This document shows positions 1 to 5,600 of a stretch of DNA of 8,210 nt, piece after piece (position 1 is the first letter of the stretch; every line of letters begins with the position of its first letter). A program made the translations under genes and the position numbers. The DNA lies in the NCBI GenBank assembly GCA_902767395.1, contig CACXHI010000112.1, positions 1 through 8,210 of the forward strand. Reading direction: 5' to 3'. The DNA is from Oscillospiraceae bacterium. GTDB taxonomy: Bacteria; Bacillota; Clostridia; Oscillospirales; Oscillospiraceae. Below the pieces are notes generated by a model that was not told where the DNA came from, searched no databases, and was given only the letters and a program-made list of their open reading frames with translations.

Positions 1-282
1 ACCTTCCAGCGCGGCGCTTTTGCAGGGAATGCCGATCACCGGCAGCGTGGTGTTGGCGGCAATGGCGCCGGCCAGGTGCGCGGCCATGCCCGCCGCGGCG
101 ATAAGCACGCCAAAGCCGTTCTTTCGGGCGTTGAGAGCAAAATCCCGGGCTTCCACCGGCGTGCGGTGGGCGGAATATATATGCACCTCAAAGGGAATGT
201 CCAGAGCCCTGAGCTGATCGGTGGCTTTTTTGATGATGGGCAGATCACTGTCGCTGCCCATAACAATGCCGACTTTTTTCAT
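1..282 (-). CDS. purE: PurE, N5-carboxyaminoimidazole ribonucleotide mutase (C-terminal part outside window)
   Basis: This is the catalytic PurE of de novo purine synthesis, a cytosolic enzyme that converts N5-CAIR to CAIR. The frame is open to the window edge, giving 94 residues of a protein usually about 160 long. The start is MKKVGIVMGSDSDLPIIKKA, carrying the family's GSDSDL substrate-binding loop. It is followed by VHIYSAHRTP (family consensus V-x-SAHRTP), then IAAAGMAAHLAGAIAA, matching the conserved AGxAAHLPG loop, and LPVIGIPCKS near the edge. The class I bacterial form is expected from these motifs. One small deviation is Ala in AAHLAG, where Pro is common. The ATG at 282 is preceded by AAGGAG (289-294, minus) with 6 nt spacing. 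purK, purC or purF may follow to the left, but this cannot be seen. Its own promoter and leader lie upstream, so it is transcribed separately from the transporter gene. Confidence 0.95.
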   Translation of the reverse strand, partial: MKKVGIVMGSDSDLPIIKKATDQLRALDIPFEVHIYSAHRTPVEARDFALNARKNGFGVLIAAAGMAAHLAGAIAANTTLPVIGIPCKSAALEG

Positions 283-288
283 GCGCGT

Positions 289-294
289 CTCCTT
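289..294 (-). promoter_or_regulatory. purE ribosome binding site
   Basis: On the minus strand this reads AAGGAG, 6 nt before the ATG at 282. It fixes the purE start and excludes upstream in-frame alternatives. Confidence 0.8.
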
Positions 295-314
295 CTCTCG
301 ACAACATGGGTTTG

Positions 315-363
315 TGAATAAAAATAATAAAGGCCCGTGCCGGGTCGCATAGTGATCACGGGC
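315..363 (-). terminator. Terminator-like hairpin in the purE leader (candidate attenuator)
   Basis: On the minus strand the arm GCCCGTG (357-363) pairs perfectly with CACGGGC (333-339) across a 17-nt loop. It is followed at once by the T-rich tail CCTTTATTATTTTTATTC (about 315-332). It sits between the purE promoter and purE and ends about 30 nt before the gene's RBS, so it can only act as a conditional terminator. The loop and 3' arm also contain a competing small stem, CCCG-GCA-CGGG, which would break the main hairpin. I found no match to the guanine/purine, ZTP or PRPP riboswitch consensus in the roughly 115 nt upstream, so the sensing element is unidentified. Confidence 0.55.
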
Positions 364-485
364 ATGGGCGTACAAAGAGGCCTTTGGAGGAAAGGTGATG
401 GTCGTATCGTTTTTTCACAGTATAAAGCAAGCTCACCACATCCTTCCGGCTGCTTGAAGAAAGTCCGGGATGCTTTCATGTTCTG

Positions 486-515
486 ATTATATTTTGCCGC
501 GCGCCGATTTGTCAA
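486..515 (-). promoter_or_regulatory. Sigma-A promoter of purE
   Basis: On the minus strand there is a perfect -35 TTGACA (510-515) and a perfect -10 TATAAT (486-491), separated by 18 bp. Transcription would start near 478-480, leaving a leader of roughly 195 nt before the purE ATG. The spacer is unusually GC-rich (GGCGCGCGGC) for this AT-rich gap. Confidence 0.8.
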
Positions 516-593
516 TGCCTTGAAAAAACTTTGTCGATCAGACAGAAATCGGCCTGTTTTGCCGGGAAACATATAGACAATTCGACACACATA

Positions 594-619
594 GGGCGCG
601 CTGCATTGCCAGCGCGCCC
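594..619 (-). terminator. Probable terminator of the SNF transporter gene
   Basis: A perfect 10-bp inverted repeat, GGGCGCGCTG (594-603) and CAGCGCGCCC (610-619), closes a 6-nt loop. It begins 37 nt downstream of the transporter stop codon. The minus-strand sequence after the stem is TATGTGTGTCG, so the U-tract is poor. The stem is very stable and its position is right, but a canonical T-run is missing, hence moderate confidence. Confidence 0.6.
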
Positions 620-655
620 CAAATCGCTCATTCTGTGTTTGCTTCCCGGAAGAAA

Positions 656-1996
656 TCACTTCCACTTGAAGGTCATCAGGCCGTAAATGTACAGGAAGGC
701 AATGACCGCCGGAACGACGAACTGAAACACAGGCCTCATCCAGTCCTGGACCTTCAGGCCCTTGCCGGCGTTGGCCTCGGCCAGGAATTTGTCCCAGCCC
801 CAGCCGAAATCGTTGCAGCAGAACACCGCAAAGATCAGTGCGCCCAGCGGCAGCAGGTTGGTCGAAACGATGAAATCCCAGAAGTCCAGCCAGGCACTGC
901 CGTCGGCAAAGGGCTGGAAGGAAAATTTGCTGTAGCCCAGTGCGGTGGTCAGAGACAGCAGGAAGATTCCGATGGCGCAGATGACGCTTCCCTTGGGGCG
1001 GGACCAGCCGGTCTTCTCCCGGACCATGGCCAGAATGTTTTCAAATACGGCCAGCTCGGTCGACAGAGCGGCAAAGACCATGAACAGGAAGAACAGCGCA
1101 CCCCACCAGCGACCGCCGCTCATATTGTTGAAAACAGTCGCCATGGTGTTGAACAGCAGCGCCGGGCCCTGGCCCACCTCCACACCGTAACTGGTGCAGG
1201 CTGGAAAGATGATGAGGCCGGCAACAAGGGCAACGACCGTGTCCAGTACGATGACATGGATGCTCTCGCCCATGAGGGAGCGTTCTTTGCCGATATAGCT
1301 GCCAAAGATCGCCATCGAGCCGATGCCCAGCGACAGCGTAAAGAAAGCCTGGTTCATGGCGCCGACGACGACGCTGCCGTTGATCTTGCTGAAGTCCGGC
1401 ACAAGATAGAACTTGAGACCATCGCCGGCGTTGGGCAGCGTGCAGCTCCGCGTGGCCAGCGCGGCCATAAGCAGGAGCAGACAGACCATCATGTACTTGG
1501 TGACACGCTCGAGTCCGCCCTGCAGATTGAAGCTCAGTACACCAAAGCCGAAGACCACAGCGATGGCGAGAAATGTAACATTGACGCCGGGGTTGGTGAT
1601 CATTTCCACAAAGCCGAGACCCTCGTTCTGCCCCGCAAGGAACATCCAGAAGTAATAGATCATCCATCCGGTGACGACGGTATAGAAAGCCATCAACGAG
1701 ATGTTGCCCAGCAGGGCAAACCAGCCGTGAATATGCCATTTGGAGCCGGGCTTCTCCAGCTTCTGATACATCCCGAGAGGGCTGGCCTGGCTGGCGCGCC
1801 CCATGGCAAACTCCATGATCATGACCGGCAGACCCAGCACAAGAAGGCATAGGATGTAAACCAATACGAACCCGCCGCCGCCAAACTGGCCCGTCATCCA
1901 TGGGAATTTCCATACGTTTCCGCAGCCAATGGCACATCCGGCACTTAGAAGTATAAAGCCGAGACGGCTTCCGAGTTGTTCACGATTCTCGCCCAT
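656..1996 (-). CDS. Sodium-dependent transporter, SNF/NSS family (probable amino-acid symporter)
   Basis: This is a 446-residue inner-membrane protein of the neurotransmitter:sodium symporter family, which couples Na+ entry to uptake of amino acids or related amines. Helix 1 carries GCGNVWKFPWMTGQFGGG, matching the family signature GLGNxWRFPYLxxxNGGG, with Cys in place of the usual Leu. Helix 2 follows as VLVYILCLLVLGLPVMIMEF. The unwound helix 6 motif is FFTLSLGIGSM, and helix 8 has FAALSTELAVFEN, whose Ser-Thr pair aligns with the Na2-site Thr-Ser of LeuT. I count about 11 hydrophobic helices. The length and helix number fit the short bacterial subgroup typified by MhsT and Tyt1 rather than the 12-helix LeuT. 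The ATG at 1996 has GGAGG 8 nt upstream. An in-frame ATG at 2032 would add 12 charged residues and lacks a good RBS. Substrate cannot be assigned. It is divergent from the adhesin gene and has its own promoter. Confidence 0.92.
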   Translation of the reverse strand: MGENREQLGSRLGFILLSAGCAIGCGNVWKFPWMTGQFGGGGFVLVYILCLLVLGLPVMIMEFAMGRASQASPLGMYQKLEKPGSKWHIHGWFALLGNISLMAFYTVVTGWMIYYFWMFLAGQNEGLGFVEMITNPGVNVTFLAIAVVFGFGVLSFNLQGGLERVTKYMMVCLLLLMAALATRSCTLPNAGDGLKFYLVPDFSKINGSVVVGAMNQAFFTLSLGIGSMAIFGSYIGKERSLMGESIHVIVLDTVVALVAGLIIFPACTSYGVEVGQGPALLFNTMATVFNNMSGGRWWGALFFLFMVFAALSTELAVFENILAMVREKTGWSRPKGSVICAIGIFLLSLTTALGYSKFSFQPFADGSAWLDFWDFIVSTNLLPLGALIFAVFCCNDFGWGWDKFLAEANAGKGLKVQDWMRPVFQFVVPAVIAFLYIYGLMTFKWK

Positions 1997-2004
1997 ACTT
2001 ATTT

Positions 2005-2009
2005 CCTCC
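2005..2009 (-). promoter_or_regulatory. Transporter ribosome binding site
   Basis: On the minus strand this reads GGAGG (within GGGAGGAAAT), 8 nt before the ATG at 1996. It decides that start over the in-frame ATG at 2032. Confidence 0.75.
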
Positions 2010-2071
2010 CGTTTTGCGTTTCTTGCCGCCAAAGGGTCTCCGCCTGGGCAGCATGATGGAAAATTATTATT

Positions 2072-2100
2072 ACTATACTATTCTTTGACAAATAATTCAA
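2072..2100 (-). promoter_or_regulatory. Probable promoter of the transporter gene
   Basis: On the minus strand: -35 TTGAAT (2095-2100), 17-bp spacer, -10 TATAGT (2072-2077). This gives a 5' leader of about 70 nt to the ATG at 1996. An overlapping alternative uses TTGTCA inside the spacer with TAATAA as -10, so the exact hexamers are uncertain. Confidence 0.55.
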
Positions 2101-2389
2101 TAGTTTAATGCTGTAAAGTTCAAAAATGTTCCTGTCCGGGAGAAAACTGTTTTTCCGGCAAAAACGAGGGCGTGATTACCAGCGGTTTATCCTGCCGCAG
2201 CGAATCCTGATGCAGGCAGGGAGGGGTGTAACGAGCCTTCCAACGCCAGACAGACAGCATTACCTGTTTTTTCTCTCCTTCCGGAATATGAGTTTCGATA
2301 AATAAATTTGCTGCATTTCTCAATAAATGACTGCAAATTTATATAGCTAAATTATTAAAAGCAGAAGAATAATTGACTTTCCGGTTTCG
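2101..2389. other. AT-rich intergenic segment with no supported gene
   Basis: This is the central part of the 649-bp gap between the divergent transporter and adhesin genes. It holds two weak palindromic elements: CCTGCC (2191-2196) facing GGCAGG (2215-2220) over an 18-nt loop, and an imperfect CCGG...AAAAC/GTTTT...CCGG hairpin around 2137-2158. I see no convincing coding frame, tRNA or mobile-element end. The spacing leaves room for operator sites for either divergent gene, but none is recognisable. Confidence 0.4.
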
Positions 2390-2418
2390 TTGACATAATT
2401 TCTGAGTTTTCTTATAAT
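2390..2418 (+). promoter_or_regulatory. Perfect-consensus sigma-A promoter of the surface-protein gene
   Basis: -35 TTGACA (2390-2395), a 17-bp spacer, and -10 TATAAT (2413-2418). Both hexamers and the spacing are consensus. The expected start site is near 2425, leaving about 220 nt before the ATG at 2646. A promoter this strong with a leader this long suggests that control acts after initiation. Confidence 0.85.
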
Positions 2419-2424
2419 GTACCA

Positions 2425-2633
2425 AAATATGGTTAAATCGGCTAAGTGTGATCAAAAATATGCCCAAAAAGCATTGCCCTGGGCGTCCAAATGCCTCGGC
2501 GAGGCTTGTTATGGCGCGTTTAACCGCATTTTGTGTTTTGCTTAGACATTCTTTATACTTTTGTGGGTTATTCTGGGAATAGCAGACGATAAATCTCGAC
2601 TTCTTTATTTGCTTGATGGCGTTTAGATAGAGC
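2425..2633 (+). promoter_or_regulatory. Long, apparently structured 5' leader of the surface-protein gene (possible cis-regulatory RNA)
   Basis: The transcript should carry about 220 nt before the start codon. Complementary segments are visible. GGTTAAA (2431-2437) is an exact complement of TTTAACC (2519-2525) and could close a domain of about 95 nt. Inside are GCCTC-GGC-GAGGC (2493-2505) and two mutually exclusive stems, GCCCA/TGGGC (2462-2466 with 2480-2484) and GCATT/AATGC (2471-2475 with 2490-2494). CTAAGTG (2442-2448) pairs with TGCTTAG (2539-2545), crossing the outer stem, so it forms either a pseudoknot or an alternative fold. I could not match it to c-di-GMP-I or -II, TPP, SAM, cobalamin or T-box consensus. 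No strong terminator lies between it and the gene. A regulatory role is inference. Confidence 0.4.
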
Positions 2634-2639
2634 AGGAGG
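2634..2639 (+). promoter_or_regulatory. Surface-protein ribosome binding site
   Basis: Reads AGGAGG, 6 nt before the ATG at 2646. An optimal Shine-Dalgarno that fixes the start immediately before a signal peptide. Confidence 0.85.
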
Positions 2640-2645
2640 AGAAAC

Positions 2646-5600
2646 ATGAAAAAGATCAAGAGGGGAGTTTCTGCATTACTTGTAGTATTAATGCTGCTTG
2701 GAATGATGCCGTCCTATGTCTATGGGGCAGACGGAGAAGAAGATGGGCAGCCTGTAGCGACGGAGGCTCCTACGGCGGCACCGACGGCGGCCCCCACGCC
2801 GACGCCTACAGCGGCTCCGACGGCGGCTCCCACGGCGACGCCGACAGCGGCTCCCACGCCGACGCCTACAGCGGCACCGACGGCGGCTCCCGCGGCGACA
2901 CCTACAGCGGCACCGACGGCGGCACCCACGGCGACGCCGACGGAAGCGCCTGCGACAGCTCCGGCGGAAGAGCCGACAACGGCTCCGGCGGAAAACCCGA
3001 CAGCGGTTCCGACCGCAGCGCCGGCGACTCCTGCCAATACGCCCACGCCGGCTCCCACGGCCGCTCCGGCGGGCAAGCCCACCGCGACCCCGACGCCCGC
3101 GCCGGTGGAACTGGAGCGCTGCTATGTTCTTGGTCAGGTCCTCGATCATTTGCCGCAGGGGACACGCATTACCCAAAAGCTCTGGACCGCGGAGACGGAG
3201 GAGCGCTACGCAGCGCAGATTAATACGATCAGCGAAACACAGAAGGTTCTGCTCAAGGAAACGCTGCGTGACCAGGACGACCACGCGCTCGCCTTTTCCA
3301 AAGAGGTAGAGCTCTATATTACGTGCACGGAGTGGAAAGGGACCCCCATAAAATTGATCGAGAGCCGTGGACTGGCAATCTATGTGGCGAACGCCAGTGG
3401 ACAGCTCAAGAAAGCGAAGGCCGAGCTGCGCCGTGCTCCCGACGGCACTCCCGCGCTGTATTTTAAAGTGAAGCTGCTTGGTGAGCTGGTGCTGACCGAG
3501 GAAATCGAGACGGCGGAGCCGACGACGACGCCTGAGGCGCCCCCCGAACCGACGCAGTCCGCAGCACCCACCGCGCAGCCAACAGAGACGCCCGCACCTT
3601 CGGAAGGAGGCACGGTATTCTTCCAGGAGGAGCCGACGGAGACGCCGGATCCCTCCGAAGAGCCGACGGAGACGCCGGATCCCTCCGAGGAACCGACGGA
3701 GACGCCGGATCCCTCCGAAGAGCCGGCGGAGACGCCGGATCCCTCCGAGGAACCGACGGAGACGCCGGATCCCTCCGAGGAACCGGCGGAGACGCCGGAT
3801 CCCTCCGAAGAGCCGACGGAGACGCCGGACCCCTCCGAGGAACCGACGGAGACGCCGGACCCCTCCGAGGAACCGACGGGGACGCCGGATCCCTCTGAAG
3901 AGCCGACGGAGACGCCGGAAGGTGAGACGATCATCGCCCCCCAGGAAGAGCGACTTGGGGACGTTGCCGTTGAGGCGAAGATACCCGCCGGCGCGCTGTC
4001 GGAGAACGCCAGGCTGACGCTGGCCGATGTCGACAAGGCGGCGGCGGAGAAGGCGATCCTGGCGCTGGTCAATTCGGTGCCGGAGACCGCGGAGCCTGCC
4101 GAAACCGCCGAACCGATCGAAAATACGGAACCCACAGGAACCACCCAAACCACGGAAACGCCGGAGCCGGCAGCCGCCGTAGAAACGACAGAGCCGGCGC
4201 AGAACAGAGAAAGCACAGAGACGGAGGGGGAAGGCCCCGCGCCTGAAAAGAACGGGGCAGAGCCCGCCGCGGAACAGGATACAACGAAAGAGGCTGTCGC
4301 GGAGACAAAGCGTGTCGCCTCCATGGTCCTGGTGGATATCGGCTTCCGGGATGAGGAGACTGCCCAGCATCCGGAGGAGCCTGTGACCATCACCATTCGT
4401 GCGGAAGCCATCCGGACTATGGCGGCGCCGCGCCTGTTCCACCTGTGCGGCGATACGGCGGAGGAACTGACCGACAGCGCAGCAATCGATACCCACGCCG
4501 GTACGGTGACCTTTGCCACCGCGGACTTCTCTCCCTTCGCGGTCGCGGACCTCGAGGAGGATACCACTGCGCTCACTGTGAGTGTGGTGGAGAACCGCCG
4601 GCTGCTGGCAAACAGCAAAGGCGCCACCAGAGGCGTGACCGAGGGTCTGCCCAGTGGGACGAGGAGCAATGTTTCCTGGCACGTGGAACAAAACGACGAC
4701 GGCGACTATGTCCTGGTGGTCTACCCCAAGGAGGGCCAGACGACCGCACCAATCCCCAGCAACTTTTATGCAAATATAAGGAGCGAGCTGGGCGAGTACG
4801 CTGACCAGCTCAAGGAGCTTCAGGTCGAGGACGGGATCACAGCGCTCAACAGCAACTCCGTCTTCACCGGCGCGCCCTTTGAAAAAATCACGCTGGCCGC
4901 GACGGTCACGACCATCGGCAACAATGCCTTCCAGAACTGCGCCAAACTCAGCAGCGTGGAGATGCCGGGCGTCACCACGCTGGGCACCAGAGCCTTCAGC
5001 GGCTGCAAGAGCCTGACCTCGCTTGACTTTTTGCCCGAGACGCTGAAGACCGTCAACACATATGTTTTTGAAAACTGCACCGGGCTCACCGAAGTGGATC
5101 TGAGCGGAACGCAGATCACCACAGCCGCCAACTATATGTTCAGCGGCTGCACGAACCTGACCTCTGTGAAGCTGCCGTTGACAGTTATGAGCATCTACCA
5201 GTATGCCTTCAGTGGATGCACGGCGCTGAAAGAGGCGGATCTGAGCAGCACCCAGATCACCAGCCTCCCCAGCTCTCTCTTCAACGGCAGATCGAATCTC
5301 AAGACCGTGAAGCTGCCGAATACGCTGACGTATATTAACAGCTCCGCGTTCAGCAGCTGCACATCGTTAGAGAACCTGGATCTGAGCAACACGGGCGTCA
5401 CCAACATCGACAGCTATGCGTTCAACAACTGCACCGCGCTGAAATCAATCGATCTGCCGACTAAGCTTCAGACACTGGGCTCTTATGTATTCCAGAACTG
5501 CACGGCGCTGGAGAGTCTGGATCTGAGCAACACACAGCTCAAGTCGATTCCCACTTACATGGTCTCCAACTGCCAGTCGCTCACGGAGATCAAGTTTCCC

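Noticed and set aside
279..480. Possible leader peptide (MKASRTFFKQ...) whose TGA overlaps the purE ATG
   Set aside because: Its ATG lies almost at the predicted transcription start, so no RBS is available, and the frame merely reads through the attenuator hairpin. No attenuation-type run of one amino acid is present.
635..1852. 405-residue plus-strand frame opposite the transporter
   Set aside because: His/Gln/Asp-rich nonsense composition with no hydrophobic or domain pattern; the minus strand encodes an unambiguous SNF transporter.
2120..2323. 67-residue minus-strand frame in the intergenic region
   Set aside because: The first ATG has no RBS. An internal ATG has AAGGAG about 14 nt away, which is too far. 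No domain or signal features.
2425..2640. c-di-GMP-I (GEMM) riboswitch upstream of the adhesin
   Set aside because: GGGCGTCCAAATGCC faintly recalls the GGGACGCAAAGCC core, but the partner motif and the tetraloop/receptor arrangement are not there, so the class cannot be claimed.
2339..2659. 106-residue minus-strand frame with a hydrophobic start
   Set aside because: It spans the perfect plus-strand promoter and leader and has no minus-strand RBS; the hydrophobic stretch reflects AT-rich sequence.
2688..4691. 667-residue antisense frame rich in Arg/Gly/Leu (RRLRRFLGGI repeats), plus a 429-residue frame at 3380-4669 with SVGSSEGSG repeats
   Set aside because: Both are mirror readings of the Pro/Thr-rich and 30-bp repeat regions of the plus-strand surface protein. 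Compositions are implausible, and the plus frame has promoter, RBS and signal peptide.
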